A stretch of 36,392 nt of DNA. Origin: a virus. The translations under genes and the position numbers were made by a program. Each line of letters begins with the position of its first letter. Within the stretch, counting starts at the first letter, position 1. This document shows, piece after piece, positions 16,638-24,554 of this stretch. The notes beneath the pieces were generated by a model. It had not been told where the DNA came from and ran no database searches. It worked only from the letters and a program-made list of their open reading frames with translations. The stretch covers positions 1 to 36,392 of the IMG/VR virus record IMGVR_UViG_3300044648_000104; one strand, given 5' to 3'.

Positions 16638-17824
16638 TGTTAGAGCTAGTCAATAAATCAGTTGGCAATGCGTTTGAGTACCTTACCTGTGCGGACAACT
16701 GGGTACCGTTTCCTCCTGGTGCGACCAGTGGCTATCACGGCTGGTGCGGTATCGGTACAAGGATTTATTTAGAGGATGTGGTAATCCTCGACTCGTTTGT
16801 CTATGACGCGGCGGCTGATGTGTATCGGTTCGTGTGCTGGATGAACCAAGCGAACTACCCATCATGGAAGATCAAAGCGTTCACGTTCGATCCAGAGACC
16901 GCCACACTGATTGAAAGTTTTGAACTTACCGGCTTCGCGGTCGCGCACGCATGGACCGAAGGGGTATTCAACGGTGGGCTCAACGGTATGTATGCTGGTT
17001 ATTTCGTAACGCCGACTGGCCCAAGTACATCGGGGTACGGCATTGTGAACGTGGTGCTGCCTGACGGGATTCCTCAATCGTCGATGATTGAAAACTATTG
17101 GGTGAACACGTTGACGGTTCCAGATTTAGCGATGGCGAACATGGGCTTCGCTCTGTGTCCTGAGCGGAACCTTCTGACCTTATTGAATCTCAATACTGGG
17201 ATGACTGTCTGGGATATTTCGAATCGTCCTGATGGCCTTGGCACCAGGCTGTATCAGCAACCGATCCATGAGTCGTTCGCCTGGGGTATGGCGTATGAAA
17301 ACACAGAGACCGTTTGGACGATGCTCTCCGACACAATCGGTGGCTCATCCAGCAACCGGCAGACGATTGTGAAGTACAACTTTTTCAGGAACCAAATCGA
17401 GATGGTGACGGAGCTTCAGGTCAATGGTGGTCCTGATCGGTTCGGACAGATTGCCTTCGACACGAAGAGAAAGAAGATTGGGGCGATCCGTATCAAGGCT
17501 AATGACGCTGACGGTAAAGCGAACAACTCGTTTGAAATCTATGCTCCTCGACCAGTGATGACGCAGATCACAGTGCCGGTGAACATTAGCAAAATCTCCC
17601 AAGATGAGGAAGTCACGTTCATCACACATTTGCTGGGATCGAAAGCCGAGGCGGGTGGGAACAAAGAGATTGAGGTGGAGTGTGCGCCAACAGCGGGTCT
17701 GATTGTTCAACCAAAACTTTTGACAGGGGCGAGTGGCAATGCCTATATCAAGGTCACTCCGACAGCGGCAGCAGCCACAGAAACTATAACAGTCTCCTAT
17801 GAAGAGACAAAGGTGACAAGCTAA
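16637..17824 (+). CDS. Tail-tip protein, probable propeller plus Ig-like domain
   Basis: The start overlaps the upstream stop (TAATG), as does its own stop with the next start. The 395-residue product repeats the plan of the preceding gene: a long strand-rich part (residues 1-310) with regular aromatic strands (YLEDVVILDSFVYDAAADVY; MTVWDISNRPDGLGT; WGMAYENTETVWTMLSD) that resembles a beta-propeller, then an Ig-like domain (about 312-395, VNISKISQDEEVTFITHLLG; LLTGASGNAYIKVTPTA). The two genes may be distant paralogues. It is probably a structural part of the tail tip. No named family is recognised. Confidence 0.7.
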   Translation: MLELVNKSVGNAFEYLTCADNWVPFPPGATSGYHGWCGIGTRIYLEDVVILDSFVYDAAADVYRFVCWMNQANYPSWKIKAFTFDPETATLIESFELTGFAVAHAWTEGVFNGGLNGMYAGYFVTPTGPSTSGYGIVNVVLPDGIPQSSMIENYWVNTLTVPDLAMANMGFALCPERNLLTLLNLNTGMTVWDISNRPDGLGTRLYQQPIHESFAWGMAYENTETVWTMLSDTIGGSSSNRQTIVKYNFFRNQIEMVTELQVNGGPDRFGQIAFDTKRKKIGAIRIKANDADGKANNSFEIYAPRPVMTQITVPVNISKISQDEEVTFITHLLGSKAEAGGNKEIEVECAPTAGLIVQPKLLTGASGNAYIKVTPTAAAATETITVSYEETKVTS

Positions 17825-18423
17825 TGCCTACAATAACAAACTCCATTACGTTTACTGTTGGTAACAACACCCCCGTAGACACTGAGTCACAAGACATACA
17901 GTTCGCGGCACCAGTCACGTCGTCTAACTTAGCAGCGACCTCTGATGCTGAGCTTCGCCGTTTGGTCTACCCGGGCGGGGCATTCGCGCCGATCATCTAC
18001 GAGTCGAACCCCGACGTGTACACGAACTTTGATACATCTCCTTTGGACAAGCGTCCTCGGGCGTTTGCGACGGCCACTCTGACTGACAACGTCATTATGG
18101 GCTGGCTTGGTGTGAACAAGGATGTGGCGATTGAAGAGCGATGGACCGGCAGTGCTACTAGGTCGCGCATGAAGATGGATATGTTCTTGGCCCTCAAGGA
18201 TTACTACGAGAACCCGCCGACGAACGGCACGTACATCGTATGGGAGCCACGAGACAGGACCAACAAGACATACAACATCGTGATCGAGTCGCTGACATTA
18301 TCTGTGTCAGGATCGGCGGGACAAGGTGCTGGTGACTTCGAGTTTGACTATCTCGCGGTTCGTAGCGGTCTCTGCATGGGGACAGTGGAATTGCGATTCA
18401 GAATTGTGAGCCAAGTAGTCTAA
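17824..18423 (+). CDS. Baseplate / distal-tail-like protein
   Basis: The ATG overlaps the upstream TAA and the stop overlaps the hub gene start. The 199-residue product has beta strands and a helix in the middle (RSRMKMDMFLALKDYYENPP), followed by GTYIVWEPRDRTNKTYNIVI and a C-terminal strand block. Its place immediately before the putative hub gene is where siphoviruses keep the distal tail protein that joins tube and hub. The length is close to that of the N-terminal domain of such proteins. The assignment is from context; the sequence family is not recognised. Confidence 0.65.
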   Translation: MPTITNSITFTVGNNTPVDTESQDIQFAAPVTSSNLAATSDAELRRLVYPGGAFAPIIYESNPDVYTNFDTSPLDKRPRAFATATLTDNVIMGWLGVNKDVAIEERWTGSATRSRMKMDMFLALKDYYENPPTNGTYIVWEPRDRTNKTYNIVIESLTLSVSGSAGQGAGDFEFDYLAVRSGLCMGTVELRFRIVSQVV

Positions 18424-19976
18424 TGATTACGACGACCGGAACATACGCGGGCTACCTTGAACGTGGGGTGATCTACCCCAAGTGGAAGGTACTGTCGTTT
18501 AACCCCGCAACGGATACGTGGGCGAAGATCATCGATGGATCGTACGTGCAGACCCCCGTGGATCTGACACCGTTCATCGTGAAGATCGATCACTCGGTCG
18601 ATAAGATCGGTGTGCAGATGGTGGATGGCCCGGACCTTCTGTTCCATCCTGATGCTGGCGCATTACGAGCGGCAATCAAGCAGGGTCGGATCATTCGCGT
18701 GTATGAAGGCTTCGAAGGACTAGCTGAGTCGGAGTGGATCGTGACATTCAGTGGGACCGTCGAAGGTACGTACTCGTGGACCTATCAACGCGGGGAGACA
18801 CTCAATATCACTTTCTCGGCTTACGGGCGTGGAAATAACCAAGCCTGGAAGCGGCGAAACGTTTCGTCTCGCGCATTCACGGTCGGCTCCGACTGGGGCT
18901 CGATGTTCATGAACATCGTGAAGGACGTGATGTTGTTGGAAGACACTGAAGTTGTTGTGCCCGATTCGTGGGCAGTTGTGTTTGATAAGAACAGCAACCA
19001 AGTGGTGAACATGCCACCGTGGGATGCAATGGATCAGTTGATGTTTGGCATCATGGCGATCCCGTTCTTCAATGGTCGCGGTGAACTTGACATGATCCTC
19101 AAGAACCAGAACCGTACGACCCTGGTACTCGCAGACGATAAGTATCTGCGGAAGTATGAATCGAAAGGCAGCGGCTCAGAGACACTCAACAAGGTCATCC
19201 TCACCTATCTGTCGAACAGCTTGTCTCGTGTGGAGGGCCCAGACCAAGTACTCGGTACCGCAACGTGTACGGTCGGCTTCTTCAAACGGTCGTTTGAGAT
19301 CCCGGTGTACTACAGCGATGAACGAAAGACTCGGTCGGATAATCCTCGCTTCCTGATTAAGGCGAGCGCCAATGCTGGCCTGTTAGCTTTCTGTACAGAG
19401 GAGATGGAACAGATTGATGAGTTCCATGTGAATATCAATGTCGAGGTCAGCGTATGGGCTCCGGTCATTGCGACCGCACTCTTGGCGAGCTACCTCGCGA
19501 TCCAATCGATCCCTCGTGCGGTAGTCACGGCTCTCTTCGGTGGTACGACAATCCCGGTGCAGGATATCGCGGCAGCGGTGATCTTGATCGGCATCCTGCT
19601 CATCATGATGTGTTTGGGCACAGGACAATATGAAGTATGGGGGACTCCGTATGAAATGGTCTACCTCGAACAGCAAGCAGTCGCGATCAAATCAGGGGTT
19701 GAGTTTTGGGAGGAGAGGGAAAAAGAAATTAGAAACGATTTTATTTCGACGTTGGAGCAAGCGCAGCCGCTCGCCGTCAACGAACTCCACTTCGAAGTGA
19801 TGAAGGAGAACCCTCGGACGCTGATGCTCCGTTACGACCCGAGACTTGAGCCGGGAGACATTATCCAATTGTCTTCTACGGTTCGAGTTTATATCGAGAG
19901 TATCCAACGGAGCCTGGTGCGAAACTCAACGGACGTACAGATGATGACCATCCAGGGCTATAGGACGGTGCTGTAA
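18423..19976 (+). CDS. Tail hub / baseplate hub protein with possible membrane hairpin
   Basis: Coupled at both ends (TAATG). The 517-residue protein starts with a beta-rich region (residues 1-135) and continues with a part resembling phage tail hub proteins of the gp27/Tal type: SSRAFTVGSDWGSMFMNIVK, PPWDAMDQLMFGIMAIPFFN and GSETLNKVILTY, the last two matching a common hub layout where the sequence goes from 'D-x-L-x-x-I' to a residue-rich strand. The C-terminal end (LRYDPRLEPGDIIQLSSTVR) is typical of the last strands of a hub domain. Unusually, two hydrophobic segments (about 345-362 and 381-399) interrupt it, separated by about 18 residues. It would form the ring at the tail end through which DNA and tape measure leave. 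Confidence 0.72.
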   Translation: MITTTGTYAGYLERGVIYPKWKVLSFNPATDTWAKIIDGSYVQTPVDLTPFIVKIDHSVDKIGVQMVDGPDLLFHPDAGALRAAIKQGRIIRVYEGFEGLAESEWIVTFSGTVEGTYSWTYQRGETLNITFSAYGRGNNQAWKRRNVSSRAFTVGSDWGSMFMNIVKDVMLLEDTEVVVPDSWAVVFDKNSNQVVNMPPWDAMDQLMFGIMAIPFFNGRGELDMILKNQNRTTLVLADDKYLRKYESKGSGSETLNKVILTYLSNSLSRVEGPDQVLGTATCTVGFFKRSFEIPVYYSDERKTRSDNPRFLIKASANAGLLAFCTEEMEQIDEFHVNINVEVSVWAPVIATALLASYLAIQSIPRAVVTALFGGTTIPVQDIAAAVILIGILLIMMCLGTGQYEVWGTPYEMVYLEQQAVAIKSGVEFWEEREKEIRNDFISTLEQAQPLAVNELHFEVMKENPRTLMLRYDPRLEPGDIIQLSSTVRVYIESIQRSLVRNSTDVQMMTIQGYRTVL

Positions 19977-20500
19977 TGAGCATGCAACAACCCCTCATAC
20001 GTTTGATCGATGCGAGAGTGGACCGTGCAGACTCCGAGGTTATCGCCACAGCGGTCACCCCGGCGTATCGCTGGTATGACCAGGCGCTAGAGGACTATCT
20101 CTGGGTCATGGACGTGGACCTGGGGGGTGATGGCACACGACCTGACGCGGATACCATCGTGAAGGCGGTGCCCATTGCTGACGCCTCGCACGGTGTCCAC
20201 AAAGCTGGCCCGAGCACAAAGGTTCGCATGCACCGGCTCTCCCTGACCAGGGGGTACGAGATCATCGGCCTAGCGGCCATTGTGGATGGACAGGTGACGG
20301 TAATTGAGGTCACGTACGGGGACGGGGAGTTTACCCTCGGTACTCCAACAACTTACGGCTCAACCTATCGGCTATTGGATTATGATGACCTGGGAAACCC
20401 CGCTGTAAACGGTGGTTATACTTATGGTATGTTACCTTATGGGACTATGGGTAAGTACGATGCCTCAGGTAATCTCCTCTACGTTCTAGTCGTCCCTTAA
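19976..20500 (+). CDS. Tail-tip protein with LDYDDLG-type C-terminal motif
   Basis: The first ATG (19976) overlaps the hub stop; a second ATG two codons later is also possible. The 174-residue product has an N-terminal beta domain (WYDQALEDYLWVMDVDLGGD; GYEIIGLAAIVDGQVTVIEV) and a C-terminal Gly/Tyr-rich tail, LLDYDDLGNP then GGYTYGMLPYG, resembling the repeat unit in the gene at 26741. It lies between hub and fibre genes, so it may attach fibres. The family is not recognised. Confidence 0.68.
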   Translation: MSMQQPLIRLIDARVDRADSEVIATAVTPAYRWYDQALEDYLWVMDVDLGGDGTRPDADTIVKAVPIADASHGVHKAGPSTKVRMHRLSLTRGYEIIGLAAIVDGQVTVIEVTYGDGEFTLGTPTTYGSTYRLLDYDDLGNPAVNGGYTYGMLPYGTMGKYDASGNLLYVLVVP

Positions 20501-20511
20501 CAAGGAGCAAC

Positions 20512-22380
20512 ATGGCAGACGTAATTTCTTTAGTAAAAGTGTTCGGTGGCTCGGCGTCTTACATTGCCGACCACGAGGCAAACTATACCACCATCGAGAG
20601 CGCGATCAACGCACTGTACGCTACGGTGCAAGGGACGGCCACGAGCGGCAGCGTTGATCTTCGATTGAACGAACTCTACGACCGTAACGGTATCTTCGGC
20701 AAAGCAAGCTATAAACCGGTCGCGGCTACGCTTAGCCCGTCTCCTTACAATCTAACAGTAGCAGCCGGTGCTTATTATGATGGTACGTCCTTCCGTAAGG
20801 CGAACTCTTCAACCCTGATTCCCTTATTGTCGTTTAGTACAGGTACGCTCTACGTTAATGTACCGACAGGTGGTATTCCTACAGTAAGCTCTTCGCCTAC
20901 CGCCGACACAGTGTGGCAGTTCGCATGGAACGATACGACCCATGTGGTGTCTTCGGTCGTCTTCTATGACACGACAGCGGAGATCCTGCTCGATGGCGAC
21001 GACTACGCGGAGTGTATCGATGGCTATGATGGCCTCGCGGCTCGCCTCGATGCAATTGCTTCCGGTGGTGGCTTCTTAGCGCAAGAGTACGCAGAAGATA
21101 GCGCCAACCATTCCGGTTTGAACTTCGCGTACTTCGGCGGCAACGTCCACAATGACAACGTCGTGACGACCACGGTCGATGGGACGGTCGCTCTGACCGA
21201 CACGACAACGAACTATATCGAAGTGAATATCAGTACAGGTGCGGTGACGGCCAACACCAGCGGCTTCACAGCGGGTCGTATACCGTTGTTTACTGCGGTG
21301 ACTTCGGGCGGGTCGATCACAGTGGTCACGGATAAACGGACCTGGGCTCGGGGTGGAGGCTCAGGGTCTCACGCACAGAATACGGATGTGGGTACAGACG
21401 CCTCGGAGTTTAAGCTACTCCGTACCGTGACCGGCACTCCATCCAGCGATGCCTTCTGGAAAGTGGAACGAGGCACGAGTCCCGATGTATCGATCAAGTG
21501 GAACGAGACACTCGACAAGTGGCAGTTCACCAACGACGGTTCGACGTTCTCTGACCTCGGCTCTGGCAGCGGTGGAGATCCAGGCTCGAACGACGATATG
21601 ACGCAGTATGTTCCACTGGACGACCCTGACCTCATCGAAGAGCGTCTTGCTATCAGCACCGATGGTGCATACGTACAGAACAACATTGGCCCAAGTGGGT
21701 CAGCATACATCACTTCCGGTGATGCTCCTCAAGGTGTCACAGCCCTCGTGTTGCGCGTGGCGTTTTGGGATACGACTCCCGGCTCCGGTGTGAACGTTAA
21801 ATTTAAGAACTTCAATGCGATTGCTTCACCTCTGAAAGCGTTCACGGTGTGGGGTGGAACGGCTGAGCATAGCGGGTTCCTCTCGACACTGGTGATCCCT
21901 GGAACGGACGGCACAGATATCGGCTACGAGTCACTCGTCACAGCTTCGGGTGCGGGGACAGCGAACGTGCGCGTGTGGCTCATGGGTTACTTCAAGAAGG
22001 TGACTGGTGTTGGTACACAGACGAAAGCCTTCTCAAGCACCGGCAACGCTTGCCCTTCGGCAACGGCGACCAACTTCAACAAGACCGGCTTCGTCAATCG
22101 TGGCCTGTGCTACTTGCTGAAGCTGACTGAGACGGGCGGTACTTCGACTGGTACCTATGATGTCGCGATCTACTCGAAGGATACATTCCTCGCGGCAGAT
22201 CTCCTGTATCAAGCGACCGGCATTGACTCGACAGCCAACAGTCGTATCTACACCGACCGGCTTCCGTTTATGTACTTGGACGATGATGCGACGAGCGAGT
22301 TGCACATCAAGATTACTAACAACGACGGCGCACAGGCGATGACCTTCACCTTTGCCCTTACCTTGGAGCAGTTCTCATAA
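20512..22380 (+). CDS. Tail fibre protein
   Basis: AAGGAGCAAC precedes the ATG at 20512. The 622-residue product begins with an attachment-like region (SYIADHEANYTTIESAINAL), followed by domains known in phage fibres, such as GYDGLAARLDAIASGGGF and TTNYIEVNISTGAVTANTSG with FTAGRIPLFTAVTSGGS. The middle (residues about 285-350) has the KVERGTSPDVSIKWNETLDK type strand seen in fibre proteins. The C-terminal third is beta-rich (FKNFNAIASPLKAFTVWGG; SRIYTDRLPFMYLDDDATSE). It probably trimerises and reaches the host surface. No chaperone or endosialidase motif was seen. The stop overlaps the first tailspike start. Confidence 0.8.
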   Translation: MADVISLVKVFGGSASYIADHEANYTTIESAINALYATVQGTATSGSVDLRLNELYDRNGIFGKASYKPVAATLSPSPYNLTVAAGAYYDGTSFRKANSSTLIPLLSFSTGTLYVNVPTGGIPTVSSSPTADTVWQFAWNDTTHVVSSVVFYDTTAEILLDGDDYAECIDGYDGLAARLDAIASGGGFLAQEYAEDSANHSGLNFAYFGGNVHNDNVVTTTVDGTVALTDTTTNYIEVNISTGAVTANTSGFTAGRIPLFTAVTSGGSITVVTDKRTWARGGGSGSHAQNTDVGTDASEFKLLRTVTGTPSSDAFWKVERGTSPDVSIKWNETLDKWQFTNDGSTFSDLGSGSGGDPGSNDDMTQYVPLDDPDLIEERLAISTDGAYVQNNIGPSGSAYITSGDAPQGVTALVLRVAFWDTTPGSGVNVKFKNFNAIASPLKAFTVWGGTAEHSGFLSTLVIPGTDGTDIGYESLVTASGAGTANVRVWLMGYFKKVTGVGTQTKAFSSTGNACPSATATNFNKTGFVNRGLCYLLKLTETGGTSTGTYDVAIYSKDTFLAADLLYQATGIDSTANSRIYTDRLPFMYLDDDATSELHIKITNNDGAQAMTFTFALTLEQFS

Positions 22381-24545
22381 TGGCTATTAAGTATATGGAT
22401 CCAACCAACGGGAACGATGCGAACGACGGGAGTTCGTTTGCTCTCCGCTTCAAGACGTTCACGTCAGGAGCAACGGCTGCGCGTATTGCCCCCGGCGATG
22501 TTATTCGTGTCATGCGGTCTCCTAACCCCACGAGTGCGGGGATCAACGCGACATTCACGAACAAGAGCATTACTGTCTCGCTCGCCTCGGCGTTGAACGT
22601 CCTGATTACCAACTGCGACTCGGCCTGGACAGCGTCAGCCAACGTAACCTGTACAGCGGATACGGCAGTGTTTAGAACCGCAACAGGGGCGGCGAAGCAA
22701 GCGATTGCGGCAGGGTTCACCACAGGCAAGGTCGCATACTTCGATCTCGGCTCAAACCAAGACTATTCAGCGTACCAAGGTATTACCTTCTGGTACCTCT
22801 GTAGCGCGAACACGGCGGCGAACGTCTTCTCAATTCGTCTCTGCTCAGACGCAACAGGAGATGTGACGGTTGACAACTTAGCGATTACCTTCTCCGTCAT
22901 AGCGAACCAATGGGTGCCGGTGCATATCGATAAGGGTTCAGCCCTCGGTGCATCTATTCGTTCTATCGCTTTGTACGCAGACGTTGACCCAGGCACGGTG
23001 AACGTGAACCTCGATAACATCAACACGACGAAAGCTGTGGGCGCAGACTGCCTGACACACCTGACCTTGATCGGAAAGAATAGTGGAGTAAACGAAAACT
23101 GGTTTGCAGTCCGGTCGATCAACGGCACGACGGTTTTGATTGATGCGTCTCCGAATAATACTTCTTCCTTACTCACTCAGAGCCGTGGGTATAGTGGAAC
23201 AACGGAAACGGTACCGCTCTATTTACGACTGTGCCACACGACTGCGTTTAGCACGGCGGGACAATTCGCTTCGATAGTTCAGGACTCTGGCACAGCGGGG
23301 AATGTCATTACGTTCAGCGGCGGGTGGGACACGACCGATATGACAACACAGGACGGAGAGACATGGTTTGATGGACGGACTGGCGTATTGGTTGGTTTAA
23401 GTTTAAACGCAAGATCCTACATCAATTTCGAGAAATGTCATTGGACTCGTTATGACCAGGGAATTTCTACCAGCGGTAGCAACAACATTCGGTTCCTCGG
23501 CACAACGTATTTAAGCCATAACTTAACAGCAAATCTCTATATGGTAAACGGTTTTGATAATTACTTCGAGAAGATGGTGTTAGATTGTTCTTCTATCTAC
23601 GGAGTATATTTTGGAAATAATTATAGACTTGAGTTCGGTGAGCTACTTTCTCGTGGAACTGGCGCGGCCAATCTTGCGGAGAACGGTATCAGTTTTAACC
23701 AACCCTGCACAGGGATAAAGATCAACACCCTCACCATCCAGAATTGTGACAGTCATGGAGTTAGTTATAATGTCTCAACACCTAACACAGATATATCTAT
23801 CGGCACGTTGGTCATTAAAGATTGTGGTGGGACAGGGATGTTTATAGGTGACCTCTCGCAAGCGAAGTGGCGAATCGGAACGGTTACTATTACCGATAAT
23901 AGTTTATTCGCACTCTCTTTGAGTGGTGCGGCAGATATCGTAATTGGCTCATTGACAACCAGCGGTAACACGAGTGGATGTATTTCAGTACCAAATGAAA
24001 TTCAGTACATGGATATAGCTATTCTCCAATCCAGCATCGCAGAGGCTACTAAGGTAGCGGTTACGGCACCAGGCACCTCGATCTGGGGACCGGCTTATCT
24101 ACGCTTTGAGAACTATCTCGGAGTGGCGAACGATCACCGGATCTTCGTGGCTGGCGGCGATGTGGGGATGATTGTCAGTGAAACAACGGTGCGTCACACG
24201 GCAAGTGGAGTCGCGTGGAAGATCTCACCAAAGAACGCCTTCTGGGTTTCATCATTCCCATTGGAGTTTCCAGTTGGAAGAGTGTGGGTGCAAGCAGGAG
24301 TATCGAAGACGATCTCATTATGGATGCGACGGACGAACACCGCGCTCACTGGTAGGTTGGTTGTGAGACTTCCCGGTGGAAGCCATGTGACCGATGTGTC
24401 TTCCAGCATCACAGTCGGAGCCGATACGTGGGAGCAAGTCTCGGTGAACTTCACGCCGACACTCAGCGGGATTGCAAAGATCGAAGCGCATGCCTTCGGA
24501 GGCACGACGCACTCACTCTATGTTGATGACCTCAGTGTTTCGTAA
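22380..24545 (+). CDS. Tailspike-like protein, right-handed beta-helix, copy 1
   Basis: The ATG overlaps the fibre stop. The 721-residue product begins with a beta-helix lead-in (DPTNGNDANDGSSFALRFKT; ATAARIAPGDVIRVMRS), a jelly-roll-like insert (AYQGITFWYLCSANTAANVF; PVHIDKGSALGASIRSIALY), and a central beta-helix with coils such as GIKINTLTIQNCDSHGVSYN and DISIGTLVIKDCGGTGMFIG. The C-terminal 150 residues form a carbohydrate-binding-like sandwich (ETTVRHTASGVAWKI; WMRRTNTALTGRLVVRL; HSLYVDDLSVS). It likely binds or cleaves host surface sugar, but no catalytic pair can be assigned. Its two ends closely match copy 2 while the middles differ. Confidence 0.82.
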   Translation: MAIKYMDPTNGNDANDGSSFALRFKTFTSGATAARIAPGDVIRVMRSPNPTSAGINATFTNKSITVSLASALNVLITNCDSAWTASANVTCTADTAVFRTATGAAKQAIAAGFTTGKVAYFDLGSNQDYSAYQGITFWYLCSANTAANVFSIRLCSDATGDVTVDNLAITFSVIANQWVPVHIDKGSALGASIRSIALYADVDPGTVNVNLDNINTTKAVGADCLTHLTLIGKNSGVNENWFAVRSINGTTVLIDASPNNTSSLLTQSRGYSGTTETVPLYLRLCHTTAFSTAGQFASIVQDSGTAGNVITFSGGWDTTDMTTQDGETWFDGRTGVLVGLSLNARSYINFEKCHWTRYDQGISTSGSNNIRFLGTTYLSHNLTANLYMVNGFDNYFEKMVLDCSSIYGVYFGNNYRLEFGELLSRGTGAANLAENGISFNQPCTGIKINTLTIQNCDSHGVSYNVSTPNTDISIGTLVIKDCGGTGMFIGDLSQAKWRIGTVTITDNSLFALSLSGAADIVIGSLTTSGNTSGCISVPNEIQYMDIAILQSSIAEATKVAVTAPGTSIWGPAYLRFENYLGVANDHRIFVAGGDVGMIVSETTVRHTASGVAWKISPKNAFWVSSFPLEFPVGRVWVQAGVSKTISLWMRRTNTALTGRLVVRLPGGSHVTDVSSSITVGADTWEQVSVNFTPTLSGIAKIEAHAFGGTTHSLYVDDLSVS

Positions 24546-24554
24546 AGGAGAATC

